This document shows, piece by piece, positions 33,412 to 42,940 of a DNA stretch of 64,000 nucleotides; positions within the stretch are counted from its first letter, which is position 1, and the number at the start of each line of letters is the position of its first letter. Origin of the DNA: Nonomuraea pusilla (lineage in GTDB: Bacteria > Actinomycetota > Actinomycetes > Streptosporangiales > Streptosporangiaceae); contig NZ_FOBF01000003.1 in NCBI RefSeq assembly GCF_900109355.1, positions 186,001-250,000 of the forward strand, read 5' to 3'. Made by a program: the position numbers and the translations under genes. The notes under the pieces were generated by a model. That model had not been told where the DNA came from. It saw only the letters and a program-made list of their open reading frames with translations, and made no database searches.

Positions 33412-34548
33412 TCACAGGTCCCCGAGCCCCAGCTGGCGGGCGATGAGCATGCGCTGCACCTCGCTGGTGCCCTCGCCGATCTCCAGGATCTTGGCGTCGC
33501 GGTAGAAGCGGCCGACCGGGTACTCGTTCATGAAGCCGTACCCGCCGAACACCTGGGTGGCGTCGCGGGCGTTGTCCATGGCCGCGTTCGAGGAGACGAG
33601 CTTGGCGATGGCGGCCTCCTTCTTGAACGGCGCGCCCGCGAGCATCTTCTCGGCGGCGTGGTAGTAGGCGAGCCTCGCGGTGTGCGCCCGCGCCTCCATG
33701 TCCGCGATCTTGAACTGGATGGCCTGGTAGTGGCCGATCGGGTGGCCGAACGCGTGGCGCTCCCTGACGTACTTGAGGCATTCGTCCACGCAGCCCTGGG
33801 CCAGGCCGACGCTCAGCGCGGCGATGGCGACGCGGCCCTCGTCGAGGGTCTGGAGGAACTGGGCGTAGCCGCGCCCGCGCGTGCCGAGCAGGTTCTCCGC
33901 GGGCACCCGGCAGTCGGTGAAGGCGAGCTCGCGCGTGTCGGACGCGTTCCAGCCGACCTTCGAGTACTTCTTGGAGACGGTGAAGCCCGGCGTGCCCGCC
34001 GGCACGAGGATCGTGGAGATCTCCCGCTCGCCGGTGAGCGCCGCGACGCCGACGACGCCGGTGATGTCGGTGCCGGAGTTCGTGATGAATGCCTTCGTCC
34101 CGTTGATCACCCATTCGCCGCCGTCGAGCACGGCGGTGGTGCGCATGCCGCCGGGCACGTCGGAGCCGCCGCCCGGCTCGGTGAGGCCGAACGCGCCCAG
34201 CATCTCGCCCGAGGCCAGCTTCGGCAGCCAGCGCTCGCGCTGCTCCTGCGTGCCGAACCTGAAGATCGGCATCGCGCCGAGCGACACGGCCGCCTCCAGC
34301 GTGATCGACACGCTGGAGTCGACCCGGGCCAGCTCCTCCAGGGCCAGGCAGAGCGCGAAGTAGTCGCCGCCCATGCCGCCGTACTCCTCGGGGATCGGCA
34401 GGCCGAACAGGCCCATCTGGCCCATCTGGCGCACGATGTCGTAGGGGAACTCCTCCCGCTCGTAGTAGTCGCCGATCACGGGGGCGACCACCTCACGGGC
34501 GAAGGACTCGACGGTCTTGCGCAGCTCTTCGTACTCGTCGTTGAGCAT
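33412..34548 (-). CDS. Acyl-CoA dehydrogenase of the leucine/isovalerate operon
   Basis: 378 residues, full length. FAD-enzyme motifs GAFGLTEPGGGSDVPG, WVINGTKAFITNSG, YRDAKILEIGEGTSEVQR. The Glu in EGTSE is at the catalytic position of medium/short-chain acyl-CoA dehydrogenases; true isovaleryl-CoA dehydrogenases usually carry Ala or Gly there and use an earlier Glu. So the substrate may be isovaleryl-CoA or another short branched acyl-CoA. It lies 6 nt after the HMG-CoA lyase gene, with AAAGG as ribosome site. Confidence 0.9.
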   Translation of the reverse strand: MLNDEYEELRKTVESFAREVVAPVIGDYYEREEFPYDIVRQMGQMGLFGLPIPEEYGGMGGDYFALCLALEELARVDSSVSITLEAAVSLGAMPIFRFGTQEQRERWLPKLASGEMLGAFGLTEPGGGSDVPGGMRTTAVLDGGEWVINGTKAFITNSGTDITGVVGVAALTGEREISTILVPAGTPGFTVSKKYSKVGWNASDTRELAFTDCRVPAENLLGTRGRGYAQFLQTLDEGRVAIAALSVGLAQGCVDECLKYVRERHAFGHPIGHYQAIQFKIADMEARAHTARLAYYHAAEKMLAGAPFKKEAAIAKLVSSNAAMDNARDATQVFGGYGFMNEYPVGRFYRDAKILEIGEGTSEVQRMLIARQLGLGDL

Positions 34549-34554
34549 GGTTGT

Positions 34555-35460
34555 TCAGCCTTTCGCGAGGGCCTGGACGACGCGGGACGGGCTGGGGCGG
34601 CCCAGGCGGTCGGCCAGCCAGGTGCTGGTGGACACGAGCTTGTCCAGGTCGAGCCCGGTCTCGATGCCGAGTCCTTCGAGCATCCAGACGAGGTCCTCGG
34701 TGGCGAGGTTGCCGGTGGCGGACTCGGCGTAGGGGCAGCCGCCGATGCCGCCGGTGGAGGCGTCGACGGTGGTGACACCCGCGCGCAGGGCGGCCAGCGT
34801 GTTGCCGAGCGCCTGCCCGTAGGTGTCGTGGAAGTGCACGGCGAGCCGTTCGGGCGAGCCGAACGCCTCGATGAGCGCGGTGACGTGGCCGGGGGTGCCG
34901 ACGCCGATGGTGTCGCCGAGCGACAGCTCGTGACAGCCGAGTCCGAGCAGCCGCTCGCCGACGGCGACGACCTGCTCGATGGGGGTCGGCCCCTCCCAGG
35001 GGTCGCCGAAGCACATGGAGACGTACGCGCGCACCTGAACACCGTGCTGCAGCGCCCGGGACACGACCGGCTCGAACATCTCGAACTGGCTGTCCAGGGT
35101 GCGGTTGAGGTTCTTGGCGGCGAACGTCTCGGTGGCGCTGGCGAAGACGGCGATCTCGGTCACGCCGTGCTCCAGGGCGCGGTCGAGGCCGCGCTCGTTC
35201 GGCACCAGCACGGGGTAGCGGACGCCGGGCCGCCGGTCGAGCCGGGTCAGCAGCTCGCCCGCGTCGGCGAGCTGCGGCACCCAGCGCGGGTGGACGAAGC
35301 TGGTGGCCTCGATCACGGTGTGCCCGGCGTCGGCGAGCCTGTCGATGAACTCGGCCTTGACCTCGACGGGGACGATCGCGGCCTCGTTCTGCAGCCCGTC
35401 GCGCGGGCCCACCTCGTACACGGTGACCCGCCGCGGCAGGCCCTCCATCGGGTACGGCAT
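34555..35460 (-). CDS. Hydroxymethylglutaryl-CoA lyase
   Basis: 301 residues. It cleaves HMG-CoA to acetoacetate and acetyl-CoA, the last step of leucine breakdown. Motifs: VTVYEVGPRDGLQNE (metal-binding Asp), EATSFVHPRWVPQLAD, the catalytic cysteine loop TGGIGGCPYAESATGN, and AVHFHDTYGQALGN. ATG 35460 shares one base with the upstream stop (TGATG); GTG 35463 is also possible. Confidence 0.94.
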   Translation of the reverse strand: MPYPMEGLPRRVTVYEVGPRDGLQNEAAIVPVEVKAEFIDRLADAGHTVIEATSFVHPRWVPQLADAGELLTRLDRRPGVRYPVLVPNERGLDRALEHGVTEIAVFASATETFAAKNLNRTLDSQFEMFEPVVSRALQHGVQVRAYVSMCFGDPWEGPTPIEQVVAVGERLLGLGCHELSLGDTIGVGTPGHVTALIEAFGSPERLAVHFHDTYGQALGNTLAALRAGVTTVDASTGGIGGCPYAESATGNLATEDLVWMLEGLGIETGLDLDKLVSTSTWLADRLGRPSPSRVVQALAKG

Positions 35461-37445
35461 CACGCCTCCTCAGGGGTGACGACGGCCAGCACGGCGTCCA
35501 TCTCGACGGGCTGCCCCGCCTGGACGGGCAGCTCGGAGACGACGCCGTCGCGGGGGGCCGTGACCGTGTGCTCCATCTTCATGGCCTCGACGATGGCGAG
35601 CGGCTGCCCCTCGCTCACCCGCTCGCCGAGCTGCGCCTTCACCACGAGCACGGTGCCCGGCATGGGGCTCCTGACGACGCCGTCGCCCGCGCCCGCCGCG
35701 CCCGGCCGGTCGCCGGGGTCGCCGATGAGGTGGCGGGTGAAGCTCCAGGACGCGCCGTCCCTGCCGAGCCAGAGGGTGTCGCCGGTGCGGGCGTGCAGGT
35801 AGTGCAGGGTGCGCCCGCCGATCGTCACGGCCAGGGCGGCGCCTGACCTGCGGACGGAGGCGGGCTCCTGCCGTTCCTCCCCCGGCTCCCCGGCGCTCTC
35901 GGACAGCACCTCGGCGGAGCGCTCGGGCAGGCCGCGCACCCGTACGGCGTGGACGCCGTCGCGCGTCTCCAGCCGCCAGGTGGTCCACGCCGGCTCGCCG
36001 ACGCGCCAGCCGTCGGTGACCTCCCACGGGTCTCCGCCCTGGGGCATGGCGTGGAAGACCAGCGCGGCGGCGGCCAGGGCGTCGGCGGGCGGGCCCGCCT
36101 CGGGCAGCAGCTCCGGCAGGACCCGCTCGACGAGCCCGGTGTCGAGCTCGCCCGCGCGGACGGCGGGGTGCGCGGCGAGCGCGCGCAGGAACGGCACGTT
36201 GGTGACGACGCCGAGCACGGCGGTCGCGGCGAGCGCCCGGTCGAGCGCGCGATACGCCTCCTCCCTGCCGGGCGCCCAGGTGACGACCTTGGCCAGCATG
36301 GGGTCGAACTCGCTGCCGACGGTGCCGCCCTCGACCAGCCCGGAGTCCACGCGCACGATCTCGCGGGGGCGTCCGGCGGGAGTCCCGGGGGAGGCGGGCT
36401 CGCGCAGCGCGAGCACCCGGCCGCCGCTCGGCAGGAAGCCGCGCGCCGGGTCCTCGGCGTAGACGCGGGCCTCGATGGCGTGCCCGTCGAGGCGGACGTC
36501 GTCCTGGCCGAACGGCAGCGGCTCGCCCGCCGCCACCCTGAGCTGGAGCTCCACCAGGTCGAGCCCGGTCACCAGCTCGGTGACGGGGTGCTCCACCTGC
36601 AGGCGGGTGTTCATCTCCATGAAGTGGTACGCGCCGGTGGTGCCGTCGACGATGAACTCGACGGTGCCCGCGCCCGTGTAGCCGACGGCCCTGGCCGCCT
36701 CGACGGCCGCCGCTCCCATGCGGGCCCGCGTGGCTGCGTCGACGAAGGGCGACGGCGCCTCCTCGATGATCTTCTGGTGCCTGCGCTGGAGGCTGCACTC
36801 GCGCTCGCCCAGGTGGACCAGGTTGCCGTGCGTGTCGGCGAGGACCTGGATCTCGATGTGGCGGGGGTTCTCGACGTACCGCTCGATGAGCAGGGTGGCG
36901 TCGCCGAAGGCGGCGCGCGCGGTGCGTCGGGCCGACTCCAGCGCGTCGGGCAGCTCGGCGGCCGACCTGACGAGCACCATGCCCTTGCCACCGCCTCCGG
37001 CGGACGGCTTGATGAGCGCGGGGAAGTCGTCCCAGCGCTCCAGGGCGTCGTCCGGCTCGGCGCCGCCGGGCACCACGGGCACTCCGGCGGCCGACACGGT
37101 GGCCTTGGCGCGGATCTTGTCGCCCATCGCGTCGATGGCGGCGGCGGGCGGGCCGACGAAGACGAGCCCGGCCTCGGCGCAGCGGCGGGCGAACGCGGCG
37201 TTCTCGGCGAGGAAGCCGTAGCCGGGGTGGACGGCCTGGGCGCCGGAGGCCAGGGCGGCGGCGACGATCGCCTCCATATCCAGATATTTCGGGACCTGGA
37301 GGGCTGTGTCGGCCTCGCGGACGTGGCGGGCGTCCGCGTCGGACGCCGTGTGCACGGCCACCGAGCCGATGCCCAGCGCGCGCAGCGTGCGGATGATCCG
37401 GACGGCGATCTCGCCCCGGTTCGCGATGAGGACGCGGTCGAACAT
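35460..37445 (-). CDS. Methylcrotonyl-CoA carboxylase alpha (biotin) subunit
   Basis: 661 residues. Biotin carboxylase domain ([51 protein letters not shown]), the BT/middle domain, and a C-terminal biotinyl domain (SPMPGTVLVVKAQLGE, VEAMKMEHTV) with biotin lysine K623. ATG 37445 is supported by GGAG (37452-37455); GTG 37451 is an alternative. It overlaps the lyase gene and follows MCC beta by 10 nt. With HMG-CoA lyase beside it, 3-methylcrotonyl-CoA is the likely substrate. Confidence 0.94.
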   Translation of the reverse strand: MFDRVLIANRGEIAVRIIRTLRALGIGSVAVHTASDADARHVREADTALQVPKYLDMEAIVAAALASGAQAVHPGYGFLAENAAFARRCAEAGLVFVGPPAAAIDAMGDKIRAKATVSAAGVPVVPGGAEPDDALERWDDFPALIKPSAGGGGKGMVLVRSAAELPDALESARRTARAAFGDATLLIERYVENPRHIEIQVLADTHGNLVHLGERECSLQRRHQKIIEEAPSPFVDAATRARMGAAAVEAARAVGYTGAGTVEFIVDGTTGAYHFMEMNTRLQVEHPVTELVTGLDLVELQLRVAAGEPLPFGQDDVRLDGHAIEARVYAEDPARGFLPSGGRVLALREPASPGTPAGRPREIVRVDSGLVEGGTVGSEFDPMLAKVVTWAPGREEAYRALDRALAATAVLGVVTNVPFLRALAAHPAVRAGELDTGLVERVLPELLPEAGPPADALAAAALVFHAMPQGGDPWEVTDGWRVGEPAWTTWRLETRDGVHAVRVRGLPERSAEVLSESAGEPGEERQEPASVRRSGAALAVTIGGRTLHYLHARTGDTLWLGRDGASWSFTRHLIGDPGDRPGAAGAGDGVVRSPMPGTVLVVKAQLGERVSEGQPLAIVEAMKMEHTVTAPRDGVVSELPVQAGQPVEMDAVLAVVTPEEA

Positions 37446-37455
37446 GGTCACTCCG

Positions 37456-39024
37456 TCACATCCGGAAGACGCCGTAGCCGACAGGTTCGAGCGGGGCGTT
37501 GGCCGCCGCGGACAGCGCCAGCCCCAGGACGGTACGTGTGTCGAGCGGGTCGATCACACCGTCGTCCCACAGCCGGGCCGTGGAGTAGTATGGGTTGCCC
37601 TGGTGCTCGTACTGCGCCCGGATCGCATCGGGGTCGGCGTCGCCGACCGTCGTGAGCACGTTCGCGGCCTGCTCGCCGCCCATGACCGAGATGCGGGCGT
37701 TCGGCCACATCCACAGGAACCGCGGCGAGTAGGCCCGCCCGGCCATCGCGTAGTTGCCCGCGCCGAACGAGCCCCCGATGATCACCGTGAGCTTCGGCAC
37801 CCTGGCGCACGACACCGCCGTGACCATCTTCGCCCCGTGCTTGGCGATGCCGCCCGCCTCGTACGCCTTGCCGACCATGAACCCGCTGATGTTCTGCAGG
37901 AACACGAGCGGCACCTGCCGCCGGTCGCACAGCTCGATGAAGTGGGCGCCCTTCATCGCCGACTCGCTGAACAGGATGCCGTTGTTGGCGACGATCCCCA
38001 CCGGGTGGCCGTGGATGTGGGCGAAGCCGGTGACGAGCGTCGAGCCGTACTCGGCCTTGAACTCGAGGAAGCGCGAGCCGTCGACGATCCGCGCGATGAC
38101 CTCGTGCACGTCGTACGGCTGCCGCGTGTCGGCGGGGACGATGCCGTACAGGTCGCGCGGGTCGTGCCTGGGCTCCTCCGCGGCGGCCCTCTCCCACGGC
38201 GGGGCCGCCTTCGGCGCCAGCGTGGAGACGATGTCGCGGACGATCGCGAGCGCGTGGGCGTCGTCCTCTGCCAGGTGGTCGGTCACGCCGCTCACCCGGG
38301 CGTGCAGGTCGCCGCCGCCCAGCTCCTCGGCCGTGACCTCCTCGCCGGTCGCGGCCTTCACCAGCGGCGGGCCGCCCAGGAAGATGGTGCCCTGGCCGCG
38401 CACGATGACCGCCTCGTCGCTCATCGCCGGGACGTACGCGCCGCCCGCCGTGCACGAGCCGAGCACGGCGGCGATCTGCGGGATGCCCCGGGCGGACATC
38501 GTGGCCTGGTTGTAGAAGATGCGGCCGAAGTGCTCGCGGTCGGGGAAGACCTCGTCCTGCCTGGGCAGGAACGCGCCGCCCGAGTCGACGAGGTAGACGC
38601 ACGGCAGGTGGTTGTGCAGGGCCACCTCCTGCGCGCGCAGGTGCTTCTTGACCGTCATCGGGTAGTACGTGCCGCCCTTGACCGTGGCGTCGTTGGCCAC
38701 GATCACGCATTCGCGCCCCGCGACCCTGCCGACCCCGGTGATGATCCCGGCGGCGGGCGCCTGGTCGTCGTACATGCCGTGGGCGGCGAGCGGCGACAGC
38801 TCCAGGAAGCGGGAGCCTGGGTCGAGCAGGCCGTCGACGCGGTCGCGCGGCAGCAGCTTGCCGCGCTCGACGTGGCGCCGCCGCGCCCGCTCGGAGCCGC
38901 CGCGCGCGGCGACGGCGAGGCGTTCGAGCAGTTCGGCGGCGAGCCGCTCGTTGATCTCGGCGTTGCGCTTGTACGCCTCGGCGCCGGGATCGGCGGCCGA
39001 GGTGAGTACCGGCCAGTCGCTCAT
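37456..39024 (-). CDS. Methylcrotonyl-CoA carboxylase beta (carboxyltransferase) subunit
   Basis: 522 residues. Motifs: [79 protein letters not shown], all as in MCC beta subunits. ATG 39024 is preceded by GAGGGGAG. First gene of the operon; a divergent TetR gene and a candidate operator (39048-39063) lie upstream. A methylglutaconyl-CoA hydratase gene is missing from the set. Confidence 0.95.
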   Translation of the reverse strand: MSDWPVLTSAADPGAEAYKRNAEINERLAAELLERLAVAARGGSERARRRHVERGKLLPRDRVDGLLDPGSRFLELSPLAAHGMYDDQAPAAGIITGVGRVAGRECVIVANDATVKGGTYYPMTVKKHLRAQEVALHNHLPCVYLVDSGGAFLPRQDEVFPDREHFGRIFYNQATMSARGIPQIAAVLGSCTAGGAYVPAMSDEAVIVRGQGTIFLGGPPLVKAATGEEVTAEELGGGDLHARVSGVTDHLAEDDAHALAIVRDIVSTLAPKAAPPWERAAAEEPRHDPRDLYGIVPADTRQPYDVHEVIARIVDGSRFLEFKAEYGSTLVTGFAHIHGHPVGIVANNGILFSESAMKGAHFIELCDRRQVPLVFLQNISGFMVGKAYEAGGIAKHGAKMVTAVSCARVPKLTVIIGGSFGAGNYAMAGRAYSPRFLWMWPNARISVMGGEQAANVLTTVGDADPDAIRAQYEHQGNPYYSTARLWDDGVIDPLDTRTVLGLALSAAANAPLEPVGYGVFRM

Positions 39025-39047
39025 GACTCCCCTCTCATGTCCGAAAT

Positions 39048-39063
39048 GTTAGTCATCATTAAC
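39048..39063. promoter_or_regulatory. Operator candidate between MCC operon and divergent TetR
   Basis: GTTAGTCATCATTAAC, an imperfect palindrome (5 of 6 bp matched in the arms), the most AT-rich part of the 61-bp divergent gap. TAGTAT (39073-39078) fits a -10 element for a leaderless TetR mRNA starting at GTG 39086. TetR binding here could control both directions. Confidence 0.55.
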
Positions 39064-39085
39064 GTAACCGTCTAGTATGTGAGAT

Positions 39086-39700
39086 GTGACGACCGTCCCG
39101 ACTCCCGTTCCCCGCACCCGCGGCAACCGGCGCGCCGAGATCCTGCGCGAGGCCGCGCGGCTGTTCGCCGCGCGCGGCTTCCACGGCGTCTCCATCGAGG
39201 ACATCGGCGGCGCCGTCGGCGTCTCGGGGCCCGCCCTCTACCGGCACTTCAGCGGCAAGGACGCACTGCTGTCGGAGATGCTGCTCGACGTCAGCTCGCG
39301 CCTGCGGGAGTCGGCCGCCGCGGCGGTGACGTACGCGGGCGGCCCGGAGGAGACGCTCGACGCGCTGCTCGGCGTGCAGATCACGTTCGCCATCGAGGAG
39401 CCCGCGCTCATCACCGTGCACGACAGGGAGCTCGGCAACGTGCCCGAGCGCGAGCGCCGCCAGATCAGGCGGCTGCAGCGGCTCTACGTCGAGGAGTGGG
39501 TGACGGTGCTGGCGGAGCTGCACCCGTCCTGCCCGGCCGCCCGCCTGCGCGCCGCCACGCATGCGGTCTTCGGCCTGCTCAACTCCACCCCGCACAGCGC
39601 GGGCGAGCTGCCGCCGCAGGCCATGCGCCCCCTCCTGCACGCCATGGCGCGCACCGCCCTGGACGCCGCCGTCGCGGCCCCCGAGGTTAACGCCGACTAA
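39086..39700 (+). CDS. TetR family regulator of the MCC operon
   Basis: 204 residues. RAEILREAARLFAARGFHGV, IEDIGGAVGVSGPALYRHF, GKDALL form the DNA-binding domain; the C-terminal domain matches actinobacterial TetR regulators of acyl-CoA metabolism (AIEEPALITVHDRELGNVP, RQIRRLQRLYVEEWV). It is divergent from the MCC beta gene, the standard arrangement for a repressor sensing an acyl-CoA intermediate. Start GTG 39086 appears leaderless. Confidence 0.92.
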   Translation: MTTVPTPVPRTRGNRRAEILREAARLFAARGFHGVSIEDIGGAVGVSGPALYRHFSGKDALLSEMLLDVSSRLRESAAAAVTYAGGPEETLDALLGVQITFAIEEPALITVHDRELGNVPERERRQIRRLQRLYVEEWVTVLAELHPSCPAARLRAATHAVFGLLNSTPHSAGELPPQAMRPLLHAMARTALDAAVAAPEVNAD

Positions 39701-39738
39701 CTGGATAAACCCGTTGCCCGGCGAGAGCGGCGTTCGTC

Positions 39739-40362
39739 ATGCTCGATGGAGTGAACGTCCCCTATCGGCAGATCCGCGCCGTTTTCACCGACGACACCAT
39801 CACCGTCTACCAGGCGTACGACCCGGCTGTCGCGGGCCCCGCCGTCGCCGCGCAGCGCTTCGTCCCGCCCTTCAAGCGCGAGCGCATGACCTGGATCAAG
39901 CCGTCCTTCCTCTGGATGATGTACCGCTGCGGCTGGGCGGAGAAGCCGGGGCAGACCAGGGTCCTGGCCGTCGAGATCACCCGTGAGGGCTTCGCGTGGG
40001 CGCTGCGGCACTCCTGCCTCAGCCACCCGGCCGACGGCGAGGACGCCGCCGGCTGGAGGAGGCGCCTGCGCGAGAGCCCGGTGCGCGTCCAGTGGGACCC
40101 GGAGCGCGATCCGCACCACCACCCCCTGCCGTACCGGTCGATCCAGGTGGGGCTGTCCGGCGAGGCCGTGCGCCGCTACGCCGACGAGTGGACCGTCGGG
40201 ATCAGCGACGTCACCGGCCGCGTCCGCGAGATCCGCGGGCTGCTCGCCGCCGGCCGCGACGTCAGCGCCCTCCTGCCTCGCGAACGCCCCTACCCCCTCC
40301 CCCTGGACGCGGCCATGACCACCAGGGCGAGCATCGCGCCCGCGGACGCCACGCACCCCTGA
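39739..40362 (+). CDS. DUF4291 domain-containing protein
   Basis: 207 residues. The family signature is plain: YRQIRAVFTDDTITVYQAYD, ERMTWIKPSFLWMMYRCGW, VLAVEITREGFAWAL, RVQWDPERD, PYRSIQVGLS. The biochemical function of the family is unknown. It starts 38 nt after the TetR stop on the same strand; GTG 39751 is a possible later start. The last ~45 residues (RGLLAAGRDVSALLPRERPY) are also family-like. No clear functional link to the neighbours. Confidence 0.87.
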   Translation: MLDGVNVPYRQIRAVFTDDTITVYQAYDPAVAGPAVAAQRFVPPFKRERMTWIKPSFLWMMYRCGWAEKPGQTRVLAVEITREGFAWALRHSCLSHPADGEDAAGWRRRLRESPVRVQWDPERDPHHHPLPYRSIQVGLSGEAVRRYADEWTVGISDVTGRVREIRGLLAAGRDVSALLPRERPYPLPLDAAMTTRASIAPADATHP

Positions 40363-40402
40363 CCCCCTGAAAAGTCAGGCGAAGTGGGTTGCTTGTGCCA
40401 AT

Positions 40403-40431
40403 TATCTAGATATATCGTCAAGATATCTTGA
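40403..40431 (+). promoter_or_regulatory. Twin palindromes in the PadR promoter
   Basis: TATCTAGATA (40403-40412) and TCAAGATATCTTGA (40418-40431), both perfect, in a short AT-rich island directly before the GGAGG ribosome site (40438-40442). TATC/GATA half-sites alternate through the region. This is a probable PadR autoregulatory operator. Confidence 0.7.
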
Positions 40432-40446
40432 TAGTTGGAGGTCACG

Positions 40447-40991
40447 ATGAACGACCCGCGTTTCTGGGACGTCCCCTCTCCCCCTCCGCCCCCGTTCCCC
40501 CCGCCGGTGCTTCCAGGGCCCCCGCCCATGCCGGCGCCCTGGGAGGCGGGCCCGAAGGTGCGGCGCGGCGACGTGCGGGCGGCGCTGCTCGCCCTGCTGG
40601 CCGAGGGCCCGAGGAACGGCTACCAGATGATCCTCGACATCGAGGAGCGCAGCCGCCGCGTGTGGCGCCCCAGCCCCGGCTCCGTCTACCCCGCCCTCCA
40701 GCAGCTGGAGGACGAGGGCCTGGTCGTCGGCGACGAGTCGGGAAGCAGCCGCACGTACCGGCTGACCGAACGGGGACGCGAGCACGTCGCCGAGCGCCCC
40801 GACGAGGCCCCGTGGGACGAGGTGGCGAGGAGCGTCCCCGAGGACCGCCACGAGCTGCGCCTGCTGTGGGGCCAGCTGTCGGAGGCGTTCGTCCACCTGA
40901 CGAGGACGGCCAACGACCGCCAGGTCGCCGAGGCCAAGCAGCTGCTGAAGCGGACCCGCAGGTCCGTCTTCCAGATCCTGGCGGAGGACTG

Positions 40992-40992
<1 letters not shown>
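40447..40992 (+). CDS. PadR family transcriptional regulator
   Basis: 181 residues. A Pro-rich N-terminus of about 35 residues precedes the PadR winged helix (DVRAALLALLAEGPRNGYQM, RPSPGSVYPALQQLEDEGLV, RTYRLTERGREHV). A short PadR_C-like helical end follows (LWGQLSEAFVHLTRT). It overlaps the ABC ATPase gene by one base (TGATG), so it should regulate this exporter; PadR-ABC operons usually respond to the exported toxic compound. ATG 40447 follows GGAGG. Confidence 0.93.
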
Positions 40993-41969
<977 letters not shown>

Positions 41970-41971
41970 TC

Positions 41972-42829
41972 ATGGCGACGACGGAGGCGATCAGGATCGC
42001 GGTGCCGGCCAGGGGCGCCGGGCACGACCTGCGCGCGGTCAAGATAGTGCTCCACAGGGAGATGCTGCGGTTCGTCAACGACCGCACCCGCATGCTGTCG
42101 ATGCTGGTGCAGCCGGTGCTGTGGCTGTTCGTCATGGGCACGGGGCTGGGCTCGCTGGTGCGCGGCGCCATCCCCGGCATCGACTACCGCACCTTCATGT
42201 ACCCCGGCATGATCTCCATGACGGTGATCATGACGGGCATGTTCTCGGCCGGCTCGATCGTGTGGGACCGCGAGTTCGGGTTCCTGCGGGAGATGCTGGT
42301 CGCGCCGGTCTCGCGCGGGGCGATCGTGGTGGGCAAGTGCCTCGGCGGGGCCGTGGTCGCCACCGGCCAGGGCGTCGTCATCCTCGCGATGGCCGGGCTG
42401 GTCGGGGTGCCGTACTCGCCGGGGCTGATGCTGTCGCTGCTGGCCGAGATGTTCCTCGCGGCCTTCACCGTCACGGCGTTCGGCGTCATGCTGGCCGCGC
42501 GGATGAAGAACATGCAGACCTTCTTCGGCCTGATGCAGATGGCCATCATGCCGATGATGTTCCTGTCGGGGGCGATGTTCCCGCTGGCCAACCTGCCGTC
42601 CTGGCTGCACGTCCTCACCGTGGTCAACCCCATGACGTACGCGGTGGACCCGATGCGGCAGGCCGTCTTCTCCCACATCGACGTGCCCGCGCAGGTGAAC
42701 GCCGTGCTGAACCCCGGCGTGCGGTGGGGCGGCTTCCAGGTGCCCGTGGCGCTGGAGCTGGGCGTGGTGGCGGCGCTCGGGCTGGCTCTGCTCGCGGTCG
42801 GCGTGGCGGAGTTCAAGCGCGCCGAGTGA
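41972..42829 (+). CDS. ABC-2 type permease (DrrB-like)
   Basis: 285 residues, six predicted helices. Family motifs: MLVQPVLWLFVMGTGLG, YPGMISMTVIMTGMFSAGSI, WDREFGFLREMLVAPVSR, FLSGAMFPLANLPSWLHVLT, NPMTYAVDPMRQ. With the ATPase it forms the exporter; the substrate is unknown. No biosynthetic cluster is near. Confidence 0.94.
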   Translation: MATTEAIRIAVPARGAGHDLRAVKIVLHREMLRFVNDRTRMLSMLVQPVLWLFVMGTGLGSLVRGAIPGIDYRTFMYPGMISMTVIMTGMFSAGSIVWDREFGFLREMLVAPVSRGAIVVGKCLGGAVVATGQGVVILAMAGLVGVPYSPGLMLSLLAEMFLAAFTVTAFGVMLAARMKNMQTFFGLMQMAIMPMMFLSGAMFPLANLPSWLHVLTVVNPMTYAVDPMRQAVFSHIDVPAQVNAVLNPGVRWGGFQVPVALELGVVAALGLALLAVGVAEFKRAE

Positions 42830-42940
42830 CCCCCCTCCTCCCGGCTGCGGCGGGCCCCGCCCCGGGCCCGCCGCACACCCGCGCGACATCTCGGCGGCGT
42901 CCGGCAGACGCGGAGGGTGAAGGACAGACATAATCAAGGT

